21,645 nucleotides of DNA from Larix sibirica (taxonomy: Eukaryota > Streptophyta > Pinopsida > Pinales > Pinaceae): the NCBI GenBank assembly GCA_004151065.3, contig NWUY0300031447.1:44107-65751 (forward strand), written 5' to 3'. How positions within the stretch are numbered: the stretch's first letter is position 1; the number at the start of each line of letters is the position of its first letter. Made by a program: the position numbers and the translations under genes. Below the pieces are notes generated by a model. It saw only the letters and a list, made by a program, of their open reading frames with translations. It did no database searches and was not told where the DNA came from. Shown here in pieces: positions 1 through 9,805 of the stretch.

Positions 1-1681
1 TTAGAAATACTTTTGTGCAAAGTAAATTAATAGTAAAAAGTCCGAAACATATAATCTCTTCCTGTGGCAAGAACTAAAAATAGTTCATAAGAAAAGGAAC
101 ATTACTTTCCAAATATTCATCTCACATGAAAGAAAATTTAATGACACAGAAAAGACATGTATCCATTAACTCTTCAACCTAGAAGCTAGGAAAATATATT
201 GGTAAGAGAAACCAATAAGATGCTAGAGTTTTTATTAATTAATTAGTGAATTTTTTATTCCTGGGTCCTCATTACACAATATTTCAACCCTACATTTTAA
301 ATGATACAAAATATTGATTCCATAGGGCTACATAGCCTCTATCCTATATTTCTATAGTACCCTTTTCAACCCTACATTTTAAATGATACAAAAGATTGAT
401 TCCATGGGGCTACATAGCCTCTATCCTATATTTCTATAGTACCATTTATAGAGAAAGGAAGGAGAGAGAAGACAAAAACATTCCCAATGTGGCTGATGAA
501 AGAGAAGAGAAATGCATTAATATTGATGTGACCACTCCTTTTTTCATAATTGGAAAAAGGAAAAAAATGATAAACATCATTCCAAAAAAGTCTCTATAGT
601 ATTTCCTTTTAAAAAATCTCCATTGTCACCACTCATAAACTTCTAACATCTATCTAATATAATCTAAAACAAATATTCTATAGATTAACAAAACTTGTAG
701 TCTACATGAGGAAATTTTGTATCCATATAATTTGATGGTGGTGAAATCCAAACTTAGACACCATCCTCCTTTTCTCCATTTGTGCGGGCCTTATTTTTTT
801 AGGGAGTTCATGTAGGAAACTCTCCTATAGTTATAGAAAATGAAGCACACATCAAATTATTGATAAAATTCCTAAAGGATTTCATATTTGGAGAAAATCT
901 AGAACCACAGGTAACCAATCAACATGCCCTCAACTAGTATCTTTATTATGAAGGTTGAATGGAGTTGTTTTTCTTACTTTAAGTGGTTAGTCTGTAGATA
1001 ATATACTTGACCTTAAATCTCTTTTTATTCTTTTAGGGTTGTTAGTACATAGATAATGGACTCCTCATTAAGGGGAGAGGTCCTCCTCTCAACCAACCCT
1101 TCCTTGTCGACCACCCTTTCAACCCTCCCTTTTATCTATCCCACTAATTTGTGGTTTTCATAGTCTTTGTTACTTGAACCAACTAAGAATCTGAGGGATT
1201 AATTAAGTTTGTGGGATGGGATTCACATCGGAATTTTGGTTACCCAACCCTTTTCCCAATAGAATTTCTTGATATGGTATGCTTTATTTTTAATTCAATT
1301 TTCCTTATTGATTTTGTGTTTCCAAACCTAAATGGATCAATGCGGTTGATTGATATAAAATTTACAAATGAATCAAATAGATATGAAATTTGAACAATTT
1401 ATTAGTCTTAATGACACACAACTTCTCCTTCAATAAACTAGCAATGCATTCAACATATTTAAGAGATGAGCCTTTTCTTGTTGGGACATACTAAAGGTCC
1501 AAAATAGCCAACACATGAATATCTATTGTTTGGTTATCTTCAGGGCCTAAAAGAAATAAAATTTTGAATTAGACTCCTAAATCCACCTTGGTAAATCCTT
1601 AGATTTATAGGGAGGAGGTCTACTGGGAAGGGAAAGTGCTACTGTGATAATGTTTTTAGGAGAATTGTCTTCTAATTTTCA
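1..1681. other. AT-rich intergenic DNA without a recognisable gene
   Basis: I looked in all six frames and found no family I recognise. Reading frames are short (at most 67 codons) and have no domain signature. The only internal structure I can support is the 82-bp tandem pair listed separately. A 44-codon stop-free stretch at 803-934 (plus strand) reads like protein but matches nothing I know. The base composition and the neighbouring relics suggest old, unrecognisable transposon debris, which is inference. Confidence 0.6.
283..446. repeat. 82-bp direct tandem duplication, two copies
   Basis: Copy 1 is 283-364 and copy 2 is 365-446, directly adjacent. Both begin TTCAACCCTACATTTTAAAT and both contain GGGCTACATAGCCTCTATCC. 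I count three differences between the copies: T/G near 313/395, A/G near 324/406 and C/A near 362/444. This looks like a simple local duplication in non-coding DNA. Confidence 0.9.
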
Positions 1682-1789
1682 TCCAATGATATATACATGT
1701 TCCTTTCGATTTCACAATCCAAGGATATGTACACGTTCCTTTGGATTTCACAATCCAAGGATATAGACATGTTCCTTTGGATTTCCCAA
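1682..1789. repeat. Tandem array, three 36-bp units
   Basis: The units are 1682-1717, 1718-1753 and 1754-1789. Each starts TCCAA(G/T)GATAT and ends CGATTTCACAA or GGATTTC(A/C)CAA, with a few substitutions between units. Because 36 is a multiple of three, both strands stay open across the array, which inflates the open frames here (plus strand 1697-2083, minus strand 1672-1926). The array sits at the 5' end of the longest frame in the first 5 kb. Confidence 0.9.
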
Positions 1790-2527
1790 CAAATTGTGAA
1801 TAACCCAAAATTTGTTCTTGACATGGCTACCAAAGCATTAGATGTGACTAGAAATGTGAATTTAGAGCCATCCGAGGTCATGGCAAGATTCTTGGATGTA
1901 GTGTACATTTTTTCAAACAGGGCCACAACTTTGGAAATGGGAAAACATCAAGGATGCTGTGTTGAGACAATACAAATGATCACTAATGTAATTTCTCAGA
2001 CTTGGACACCAAATTACCGCAAGAATACCCTATTATCTTTCAAGAAGTCAAGAATTCCATCATACAGATTGACACCTGGGTGAAATAATCTAATAAGTAA
2101 GGTTGGTTGGAAGACAAGGTGTCACTAACATCAGAATGAAGACTAGATGACTACATCGAATATGTTTCAGACTCTTTATTATCTCTCGATATGACTACAT
2201 ACTTTTACGAAACCAATATTTGAGAAAAATTGTGATTATGGACTACTTTGTATAAAAAATAAGGATCTACTTAGTAGTTTGATCCATCAAATTGAATGGA
2301 AACAATGTACAATGGTTGAATTTGTGCCATGTGTGAATCTTTCTTTTCTCTAGAGTTCACAGGAAAAAAACTTTTCAACACAATTATAAGGATTTATTTC
2401 TTTGAAAATATTTTGAAGAAGTAGCCTTAAAGAGTTGGATATTTCCATTTAAGGTAGGATCATACAAAAATCCAACATTAATTGAAATCAACCACCACTT
2501 GGGATTCATGATTGGAACAAGAGTTAT
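1790..2527. other. Non-coding stretch, one unrecognised open frame (to 2083)
   Basis: A plus-strand frame runs from 1697 to 2083 (128 codons). Its first third is translated 36-bp repeat and the rest is a soluble-looking sequence with no motif, signal peptide or membrane segment that I recognise. It has no recognisable promoter, no relatives nearby, and its neighbours are transposon debris. I treat it as unsupported as a gene. The remaining sequence to 2527 holds nothing identifiable. Confidence 0.5.
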
Positions 2528-2582
2528 GGTATCCTTGGTCACAATGTCACCGAGTTTCGGTATCCTTGGTCACAATGTCACC
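2528..2582. repeat. 24-bp direct repeat, 31-bp period
   Basis: The block beginning GGTATCCTTGGTCACAATGT is present at 2528-2551 and again at 2559-2582, separated by seven bases. The two 24-bp blocks look identical. This is a small tandem slippage in non-coding DNA. Confidence 0.85.
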
Positions 2583-3019
2583 ACATATTCCTTGGCACCA
2601 CAATCCTTTACACTAGAGGTTGTATTCCTTGCCACTACAATTTGGGCCATCCACATATTCTCAATGGGTAAAATGTGAGTCATTCCTAGCAAGTTAGGGA
2701 CCCTTAAATCCAAACTCAAATCACTAGGGATAAACATGATAGCCATTACACCATATCTTGTAAGTGAATTATTAGCCATCTACGGTGAAATGGACTTCTT
2801 TATTTGATACACTCACACAATGACATAATATATATGATCCACAAAACTTCATTGAGTGGATGAAACCTTAGGCATTTATGGCACAATACCCTTTCTATTG
2901 TACGAGCAAGTAAAACATTGTACTTTATATCCTCCATAGGTTTTCCTTTGGCATGTCCATTGATTCCTCCTTAGACTAAGACAATTCCCACCACTTAGAA
3001 TTGTTCTACTATATCCTTT
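2583..3019. other. Non-coding stretch, nothing recognised
   Basis: No domain or repeat can be supported here. A minus-strand frame at 2570-2779 (69 codons) has no family signature. The stretch lies downstream, in minus-strand terms, of the chromovirus relic and could be part of its LTR or of older DNA. I cannot place a boundary. Confidence 0.45.
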
Positions 3020-3307
3020 GGGACTTAGGAAAAATTTTATGAACCAAATTCCCCAAATTGAATAAAAGACAGAAAGAAAAGTAACCCCACGCCTTGAGAA
3101 TGATAAAGATACAATGAATAATAAGCCTCTTTGAGGTGGGGACCTCCTTTAACAATATATCTAATGCACAAGACTAGATGAGATGCATATACAAATGAAT
3201 CCCCTTTATTATAAATAGGACATAAAGTGATCATGATGTAACCTACCACTAAACCAACCTAACCATAACTAACATTCTAATAGGAAATGAGGTTTAGGTC
3301 CTTAACA
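3020..3307 (-). repeat. Putative 3' LTR of a minus-strand chromovirus (far edge unknown)
   Basis: On the minus strand a polypurine tract at about 3311-3321 is followed after a few bases by TGTTAAGGACCTAAACC, starting at 3307. This is the expected position and TG start of a 3' LTR directly after a chromovirus pol end. A TATA-like element (TATTTATAATAAAGGGG on the minus strand) lies at about 3201-3217, roughly 95 bases inside, which suits a U3 promoter. I cannot see a matching second LTR, a CA end or a target-site duplication, so the lower boundary at 3020 is only a placeholder. Confidence 0.4.
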
Positions 3308-3309
3308 TA

Positions 3310-3321
3310 AGCCCCCCTTTA
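3310..3321 (-). other. Polypurine tract of the minus-strand chromovirus relic
   Basis: Reading the minus strand, the run AAAGGGGGGC occupies about 3311-3320, just after the last codons of the chromovirus pol and just before the putative LTR start. This is the normal place for the plus-strand DNA primer of an LTR retrotransposon. Confidence 0.5.
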
Positions 3322-3800
3322 AAAATTCTTTGTCCTCAAAGCTTGTAATTGTGGGTGTTTCTTAATTAGTTGTTCATTTTCCCATGTGCTTCTTATGGAG
3401 GCATAATTGTCCACTTGATTAGGTACTCCATGAAGGTTCTACTCTGAAGAGATATAGGATTCCGATCTATGACTTTTTTTGGTTCAAGAATCAACTTCCT
3501 TTAGTCATCTAGTTCTAAAAGTTCCATTTGCACTAGCATAGTTTGTATGTGAACCTTTTTCAGGCAAGATACATGAAAACCCTTATGAATGCAAGAACAA
3601 GGAAAATCTAACTTGTAATCCACTTCTCTAATCTTATGAAGAATCTTGTAGGGTCCATAAAATTCTGGAGCTAGTTTATGATATTATTCTTTTGTTTGAG
3701 ATTACATTTCTTATAAGTTTGTAATCTCAAAATAACCCAATCCTCCTCAAATTGTCCTTCAATTTGATATTGATTTGTGTGCTACTTGATGGCTCCCACT
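3311..3800 (-). pseudogene. Ty3/gypsy chromovirus pol 3' end: integrase C-terminus plus chromodomain (relic)
   Basis: Reading the minus strand from about 3800 downward, three conserved pieces appear in order. First, at about 3735-3760, comes the stretch EEDWVILRLQ, which resembles the GDWV.LRLQPY stretch of plant gypsy integrases. Second, at about 3530-3675, is the GPY/F module: [13 protein letters not shown], then KLDFP and HVSCLKKVH. Third, at about 3320-3420, is the end of a chromodomain with the signature TWENEQLIKKHPQLQ. Together these are the C-terminal part of a chromovirus integrase, whose chromodomain targets integration to chromatin. At least two frameshifts (about 3680 and between 3420 and 3530) and in-frame stops break it. 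Everything upstream (gag to integrase core) is missing. Family assignment is firm and function is lost. Confidence 0.8.
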
Positions 3801-4054
3801 TTTGGGTAAGCAAGCCATCCCTTTCCTTATCATTTCAAACATTTAGAACCAGAAAAGGGGATATTATGGAAACAAGTTGATGTATGTGTGTGCATTTTAG
3901 TTAGGATTGTATGTAGATTTCAATTACCTATTTATATGATGTAGTCTTCCTTTCCTATAACTAAATTGTGTATGATACTGATAAATTTATTGTAAGGAAC
4001 GACTATGAAAGGAACATATTTATTTGGTACATTTTCCATCACGATGAGATCATG
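3801..4054. other. Short non-coding stretch, nothing recognised
   Basis: This lies between the chromovirus fragment and the 35/36-bp array. I see no further pol sequence upstream of the chromovirus integrase tail, so the element appears to be truncated at about 3800. Confidence 0.45.
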
Positions 4055-4209
4055 AGTTCTAGTTTTGCTAGTCCACTCCTTGATCGTCGTAGTCTAGTTT
4101 TTCCAATTCACTCATTGATTAGTGCAGTCCATTTTTTCCATTCCATTTCTTGATCGATGTCGTCTAGTTTTGTCGAGCTCACTCCTTGATTACCACAGTC
4201 CAGTTTAGC
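4055..4209. repeat. Degenerate tandem array, 35/36-bp period, about 4.3 units
   Basis: Units begin near 4055, 4091, 4126, 4162 and 4197. Each follows the pattern AGTCTAGTTTT..C....CACTCCTTGAT with variable last bases, and the copies are moderately diverged. The final unit (4197 on) fades after about 13 bases. The array could be an old minisatellite or internal LTR repeat. No coding meaning is apparent, although the near-multiple-of-three period keeps a short plus-strand frame open here. Confidence 0.8.
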
Positions 4210-4899
4210 ACAATTAGCAGCAACTCGCCTTTGGTACATATAGATTGTGGTTTTGAAGAAGAACGAGTTCAAACAAATCAAGGCCTAGACCCCTAAAACC
4301 ACGTATCATATAACATCTACCATCATACATTATTGTACGTTGTCACTAATTGCACACCAATATTCAACACCACACACGAGCGCATTATGTTTTCTTTGAG
4401 TATAATAGGAGTTTTTTATTAATTAGGTTAAGAAGATTTTTTTTATTTAAGTTTTATGGACTAGCTAGTTTAGGATGGCACCCTTCTGATTACTATACTA
4501 TCATATTTACTTTGAACAATTACAAGTTAAAAGATACTTTTCTACATGTTAACAATTTCTATAGTTTAATTGAAGAAGTTCTTATTCTAGCTTATATATG
4601 AGTAGTCTTTCATTCTTGTATGACCTTGGATAAGGGCCCATCTAAAGGGAATTATAGGAACCTATTTGATTAGAATATATATGTTATTTATGTCATTTTC
4701 AATTAAACATAGTAGAAGCTATAGATTTCCTGCATTTTGTTGAAGTTCTACATTTTTTTATAAAATGTTGTTTTTTTAGTTACTTATGTGCAAAGTTATC
4801 ATAGGAATGTTTCCTTACATGCAATTTCCAGTCAAAATATTATCATCTCTTTTATACATAGGATCTCATCATCAATACTTAGTTTAATCTTAGCCCTCT
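4210..4899. other. Non-coding stretch, nothing recognised
   Basis: No domain, repeat or RNA gene is recognisable. One plus-strand frame (4350-4601, 83 codons) has no family signature. The right part may already belong to the 5' LTR of the large gypsy element, because no left LTR edge could be found. Confidence 0.45.
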
Positions 4900-5324
4900 A
4901 TTTGTTTTGATCACTTGCATGGAACACATGGCTTCCAAATGTTTGCATTTAATAAAATGAAGATAGAGTAATGGAGGTATTTCACCAAAGGTTATAAACT
5001 GAATGCAAAATCACAATGTGCTTGTCTATGATGGTATTGATAAAAAACTAAGTGCCAAGTAGGGAATTTGAGTCTTGTGCCCTCTCAACCCTTAGTTAGA
5101 AATTATTATGCATTTCCTTTTGTGATTGTTCTATTGATTAAATTAGGGTTTTCATACTTCTAGACTCATTTCATTCCTTTTGTAGTTGCATATATTTTGT
5201 AGGACCCTCATAAGTTTGCACAAATCTCCGGGTTGACAATTAAGAGTAAAGGTTTAGATACAAAACTCTTTCTGGTGTCTTGTTTAACTCGATACAGTAT
5301 TATTGTTGATATTAGAGCCCATCA
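4900..5324 (+). repeat. Probable 3' part of the 5' LTR of the Athila/TAT-like element (left edge unknown)
   Basis: The sequence immediately before the primer-binding site should be LTR. It ends AGAGCCCATCA at 5324, followed by a CTTTTT spacer and the primer site, which resembles my recollection of the junction in plant Athila elements. I could not find a second copy of this LTR downstream of pol, so the left edge cannot be set from LTR-LTR comparison. The start given is arbitrary. Confidence 0.4.
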
Positions 5325-5329
5325 CTTTT

Positions 5330-5346
5330 TGGCATTGTTGCTGGGG
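5330..5346 (+). other. Primer-binding site, tRNA-Asp type (decayed)
   Basis: TGGCATTGTTGCTGGGG lies six bases after the putative LTR end. It resembles the complement of the plant tRNA-Asp 3' end (TGGCGCCGTTGCCGGGG from memory of Athila-type elements), matching at 13 of 17 positions. Three of the four differences are C-to-T and the fourth is G-to-A, as expected from methylcytosine decay on either strand. This site would have primed minus-strand DNA synthesis. Confidence 0.7.
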
Positions 5347-5665
5347 CGGCGTTCCAAACAACAATTGGAATTGAAAATATTAATTGGTCAGTTTATTTTT
5401 GGTTTTGTTTGCATACTAACAAGTTATGACTATAGAAGGAGAACAATAACACATAAGAGCATTCACTTCAAGTAGGTCCCTCCTTGTCTCTATAAGCTTA
5501 GTTTTATTTTCATTTTAGTTTGCATAAGAAGATTAGGCACTTATTTTATAAAAACCTAAATTTTTTATATAAACCCAATCCAAAAAATCCTTATAAAAAC
5601 CGAAAAAAAAAAGAGAAAACAATTCCTTACCTAACATGAATGCCTAGAGCTAGGGACGAGTTTGG
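5347..5665 (+). other. Untranslated leader of the gypsy element
   Basis: This joins the primer site to gag. It contains a short open frame that is not conserved protein, and an A-rich run at about 5598-5617. An ATG at 5637 is closed by a stop two codons later, so the first usable gag start is at 5666. No splice or packaging signal can be asserted. Confidence 0.5.
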
Positions 5666-6795
5666 TTGATTTCTTCCAAAAATAGGACCAACCCAAGCTT
5701 AATCCATAGGAGAAAGGAGGAAGACAACTTTGAAGAGAATCATGAGGTTAACTCCCCTCCTTTCCAACATATGAGAATAATATTTGGTCTCTTTAGCTCT
5801 ACCACATACAAAACCTCTAATTCCTTTACCGATCTAGAATCTGAGGGAGAGAACCCAATGGCAGATGAAGGAAAACCCATAATATATGACTTTCCCATCA
5901 GGGGGGTCAATGATAATGAGGAAAGAATTAAAAATATCATCCCTGTTTCCTTACCTAACTTCCGTGGTCTAACCTATGAATATCCATATACCTTCTTATT
6001 TGAATTCAAGGTGGTCTATAGAACCTATGATTACACCATGGATGCCCAAAAACTCAAACTATTTCCCTCTACTTTAAAGGATTCTAGCTTGAGATGGTTC
6101 ATGAGCTTAGAAGCAAACAACATCACTTGTTGGGATCAGATGAAGGATACCTTCATAGAAAAATATAGAGACTACTGCAAAGCTAGGGAAACCAGGGATG
6201 AAATTTTTAGAATGATGCAAGGAGAAAATGAGTCACTAGAGGACTATGAGGAAATATTTTTGCTGAGTTACAAGCGAGCTCATAGTTGCTCCTTGGATGA
6301 GGAGTATCTAAATCTCATACTCCTCAAGGGATTTAGGGAAGAACTTATAGAAAGTTTAAACCTCTTATCCAATGGTTACATTTACCAATTAGACTATGAT
6401 GAAATCAAGAAGATATTTAAGATTCATTCTAGATCCATAGGTAAAAAGGTTAGGGGAAGAAGCCCCCTGTTTTAATCATCCAAATATTTTGGTTTCAACC
6501 TTACTAAATCTGATATGGGGAACTTGATGGATGATATGAAATCATATATATCCTACACTCCTTAGCACTACAAATGCACTCCATGAAAGCAAAGATGAAG
6601 AAGGAGGAATTTGATAAGGATTTAGCAATATTTTGTCTCACTTTCAGAACAATACACAAGAAAAATGAATGCCCATTAGGATTAACGCAGGTTAGTGCCA
6701 AAACTATTGAATGTTGTGGAATCTACTTTGACAAACATGCCACTAACAATTGTTCATACCTGGCCCCTCTTAAGGCCACTCTTTATGAGCCATAA
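5666..6795 (+). pseudogene. Retrotransposon gag polyprotein (Retrotrans_gag domain, broken)
   Basis: The frame 5666-6475 gives 269 residues. Its first 90 or so are polar and poorly conserved. Residues about 95-245 form a typical plant gag core: LPNFRGLTYEYPYTFLFEF, then LRWFMSL, WDQMKDTFIEKY and a helix-rich end with LLKGFREELIESL. This domain forms the capsid-like particle that packages element RNA in the cytoplasm. After the stop at 6475 the protein continues in frame 2 (TKSDMGNLMDDMKSY), then shifts to frame 1 at about 6570 and runs to 6795 through two zinc knuckles. The ATG at 5666 is simply the first in the open frame. An original start further upstream, or at the internal Met near 5860 (MADEGK), is equally possible. 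Gag is the best-preserved part of the element. Confidence 0.85.
6634..6753 (+). other. Paired gag zinc knuckles, CX2CX3HX4C type, each damaged
   Basis: Two nucleocapsid-like knuckles occur in frame 1. The first is CLTFRTIHKKNEC (6634-6672) and the second CGIYFDKHATNNC (6715-6753). The spacing C-X2-?-X3-H-X4-C is exact in both, but the second Cys is Phe (TTC) in the first and Tyr (TAC) in the second. Each is one base from a Cys codon. Intact knuckles bind one zinc and element RNA; these would bind poorly or not at all. Confidence 0.7.
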
Positions 6796-7680
6796 GGAAC
6801 TACATAATTTGTTTGCTATATAAACCCTAGGAGACTAGGGCCACCAAGGCCTTTTCAATAGCCTTATGGATAGTAACAATACCAAAATTTTCATGGGCAA
6901 CAACCTTTTCCGCCCTATGGAAAACCAAATTATCAACAACCATATGGCCATCCAACATTTCAAAAAACTTAAGGAAAACAACCTTTTCTTAATTCTTATG
7001 GGCAACAACCTTATTATACACCTGAATGGACACCTAGTAAAAAATCCCCAAATTTACCTAACTAACGGAAAAATACTCAAGCAATAACTCCTACATATGG
7101 GAAAACGTTCCCTCCTACAGGGTGGAGGCCAAACCAACAACAACCTGCTCTTATACCCCCTCCGATAAATCATTCCAATCAGCAGTAGGCCCACAATTCT
7201 GCTCAACCAACACCTATGCCACCTTTGCCAACTCAACCAACTCCAAATCAAAACAATAAGCAAGTTCATCCCATGTATAATAATGAGGTGACATACTATC
7301 CAACATATTTTGTGAATATAGTAGAGGCAAATGAACTAAATCTACGTTCTAGAAAAATTGTGACACATCCTCCATCTGTTGCCACAGAACAATTAGACAG
7401 TCCTCTTTCCCTTGCAATAAATCGCCCTCTTGAATAACATCCTATAGAAGTTAAAAGGGATATAGGAGACCCACCGTCTCATGTTCCCCCATTTCTCCAT
7501 AGATTTAAACCTAAAGAGATAGAGAATTATGAAAATCCTGTTTTAGAGGATCTTAAAAAATGTGTCAAAATACCACACCTGCAGGCCATTAAAGAGATCA
7601 CAATCTACAATTAGTTCATTAAGGAGATATGTATAAAAAGACCAGGGAGAAAGATAAAATACCATGTTACCATCAATGTA
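6796..7680 (+). pseudogene. Gag-pol linker, Gln/Pro-rich, with stops
   Basis: Between the knuckles and protease the translated sequence (mainly frame 1 at the right end) is rich in Q, P, N, Y and G. It contains repeated QQP(F/Y)..YG-like words at about 6895-7020, then PTPMPPLPTQPTPNQNN at about 7210-7258. An open stretch 7216-7437 (73 codons) ends at a TAA and reading resumes in the same frame toward the protease. Such disordered linkers are usual between gag and protease in this type of element. No catalytic motif is present. Confidence 0.55.
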
Positions 7681-8103
7681 GTGGGGACGCTAGCAAATTT
7701 AATGTTAGGAAAAATTATTAATCCAAAGTATTATGATCCAGGCAGTCCCATAGTAGATGTACACATTGGAGGGAATATGATCCAGAAAAATCTCGTTGAT
7801 TTAGGTGCAACAATAAACATTATGACCAAGGATACCATGCTAAAATTGAACATTCAAAATCTCCACAGGCATACCACTACGGTCTTACATATAGCAGATA
7901 CCTCTACCGTCTGTCCTGATGGCATGCTAGAAGACATTATGGTCTCTATAGACTCATGGAAGTACCTTGCTGATTTTATTGTCCTACACACAAAAGCTAA
8001 GCTCAGTGGATACCCCCTCATGAATGGAATGCCTTGGCTTGCAACAACTGGTGCACATTTAAACTGTAGGCAAGGGGACATGACCATTGCAAATGGTCCA
8101 TAA
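7681..8103 (+). pseudogene. Retropepsin-like aspartic protease domain of pol
   Basis: The open frame gives 140 residues and continues upstream in the same frame past the first Met. The entry DPGSPIVDVHIGG is followed by the active-site segment LVDLGATINIM at about 7794-7826; D-L-G-A is the form typical of plant Athila/TAT proteases, in place of the D-S/T-G of retroviruses. Further on come YLADFIVL, the second conserved strand, and YPLMNGMPWLATTGA, corresponding to the G.PWLAT..A box. The enzyme would dimerise and cleave the gag-pol polyprotein. The catalytic Asp survives and this stretch has no internal stop, but without a continuous gag-pol frame it cannot be expressed as part of a polyprotein. 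Confidence 0.8.
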
Positions 8104-8470
8104 AAGAAAACATTGATCCTTTATCCCCGAGTCAAACATTATTTAGACACCAGAGAACCTCTTTGGGAAGTAAGAGATGATGATTTGACCAGCCTATCCA
8201 TCCTTTTCTCACCATTTATAATGCCTTAATATGGAAATAGCCTCAAGAATATGTAGTCATTTATAATTTCTTTTAGAACCTTTACAACAACCCTATCCTT
8301 CTAGGAGAGTAGTTCATAATTCAGGAGTTGGAAATTGTAGGAGTGGAGGAGCCAATGTGGCAGAAACTCTACCTTGTAGAAGAAAAAGAAGTCTCCACTA
8401 AAACAATAGAAGTTGAACCTGAAAAAACACTTAAAAACAACTATCATTTACTCCCTTCACAAGAAGAAAA
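8104..8470 (+). pseudogene. Protease-RT spacer, heavily decayed
   Basis: Fragments such as YPRVKHYLDTREPLWEV (from about 8123) and the approach to RT near 8400-8470 look like the usual spacer between protease and RT in this family, but stops and frame changes are frequent. No motif with a function can be named. Confidence 0.5.
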
Positions 8471-9423
8471 TTGACTCAACTCCTTATCAAGTACCAAATA
8501 ACTTTTCCATGGGACTATTGTGACATGAAGGGAGTATCTCCTACCATTTTTCAACATCATATCTACATCAAGGATGATGCAACTCCTGTCAGACATCCCC
8601 AGAGAATAATGAATCCAACTCTAAGAGATATTGTTAAGGCCAGATTGCAAAATCTCCTTGATGTTGGATTTATATACCCCATATTAGATAGTGAATGGGT
8701 ATCACCATTGGTCATTGTATCAAAGAAAGGGGTAAAATGGAGAGTTTTCATTGACTATAGAGAACTCAACAAAGCTACCAAAAAGGATTATTTTCCATTA
8801 CCCTCCATTGACCAAGTGTTAGACACCCTAACAACAAATAAGCTTTTCTCTTTCCTAGATGAATTTAGCGGATAGAATCGAATAGAGATGTATCCAGGAG
8901 ACCAAGAAAATACCACCTTCACTTGACCTTGGGCACCTTTACCTACAGAGTCCTTCCTTTTGGGCCATGCAATTCCCCAACCACATTCCAAAGGGAAATC
9001 TTGAACATTTTTGCTAAATTTATCCATGACATCATGGAGATATATGTGGATGAATTTACCCTTTATGGAAATGAATTCAAAGAGGCCCTCACCAACCTGG
9101 AAAAAATCCTTAAAAAGTGTATTTAAATGAGCCTCTCTCTAGGCAATGAAAAGTGTCAACTATTAATTAATGAAGGAGTAGTGTTAGGACACTACGTTTC
9201 TGCAAAAGGAATTACAACCTACCCTGCAAAAGTACAGGTCATAATCAACTTGCCTCCGCCAGAAAAACAAAAATATGTTAGAAGTTTCATAGGACAATAT
9301 GTATCTTATCAAAGATTCATTCAATATTATAGAAAAATAGTTGCTCCTATGTTTTTGTTACTTACCAAAAATGCAGAATTTCATTGGAACAATGATTGTC
9401 AAGAGGCATTTGAGTACATCTAA
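8471..9423 (+). pseudogene. Ty3/gypsy reverse transcriptase domain (broken)
   Basis: Frame 2 (8471-8875) carries the fingers and first palm motifs: RHPQRIMNPTLRDIV, EWVSPLVIVSKK, WRVFIDYRELNKATKKDYFP and motif A FSFLDEFSG, whose catalytic Asp is 8858-8860. A TAG at 8873 interrupts the next residues. A TGA at 8924 is followed at once by a one-base shift to frame 1, which continues through TFTYRVLPFGPCNSPTTFQR. The catalytic box is YVDEF (9043-9057): the second Asp of the normal Y-x-D-D box is Glu. A TAA at 9124 separates the thumb/connection region (NEKCQLLINEGVVLGHYVSA), which runs to the TAA at 9421. The enzyme would copy element RNA to DNA inside the particle. With these breaks and the D-to-E change it is dead. 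Confidence 0.9.
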
Positions 9424-9765
9424 GAAAATATAATGCATGCCCCTGTCTTGCAAGGACCTAACTAGGAAATTCCTTTCCACAACCATTCAGATGCATCAAA
9501 CAAAGAAATTGGTGTAGTTTTAGGACATAAGGAAGACACAATTCCTTATGCAATCTACTACATCAACAAAAACCTTGCAGGAGAAGAAATGAATTATATT
9601 GTTACAAAAAAGGAGTTTCTAGTAGTGGTCTATTCAATCAACAAATTTAGGCATTATATCACGGGATATAATGTATTTGTCCACACTTACCGCTCAACAA
9701 TTAAGTATTTGATGAATAAATCTCATGTCAGTTGTAGGGTGATTAGATGGCTACTATAGATCCAA
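9424..9765 (+). pseudogene. RNase H domain of pol (broken)
   Basis: Reading continues in frame 1 after the stop at 9421. The first catalytic segment HSDASNKEIGVVLG is present with its Asp at 9490-9492. It is followed by YAIYYINKNL, then NYIVTKKEFLVVVYSINKF with the expected Glu, and then HTYRSTIKYLMNK. In relatives the third residue of that last segment is the catalytic Asp; here it is Tyr (TAC, 9688-9690). The domain closes with VIRWLL before a TAG at about 9757. The usual longer tail of the domain is missing and integrase begins within about 50 bases, so a deletion probably removed the connection. Family role: removal of RNA from the RNA-DNA hybrid during reverse transcription. Confidence 0.85.
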
Positions 9766-9805
9766 GATGGGTACTTGTTCAAACAAGGACAAGACCACAA
9801 CCTGA

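Noticed and set aside
396-599. 67-codon plus-strand frame overlapping the 82-bp tandem pair
   Set aside because: The start of the frame is repeat sequence, the rest is Lys/Glu-rich AT-biased translation, and there is no motif.
803-934. 44-codon stop-free plus-strand stretch with a protein-like translation
   Set aside because: No family recognised, no start codon at a sensible place, and the length is easily reached by chance.
3037-3249. 70-codon minus-strand frame
   Set aside because: It lies inside the putative chromovirus LTR and has no motif.
4350-4601. 83-codon plus-strand frame with hydrophobic stretches
   Set aside because: Aromatic and Leu/Ile-rich translation of AT-rich DNA. No recognisable family and no supporting context.
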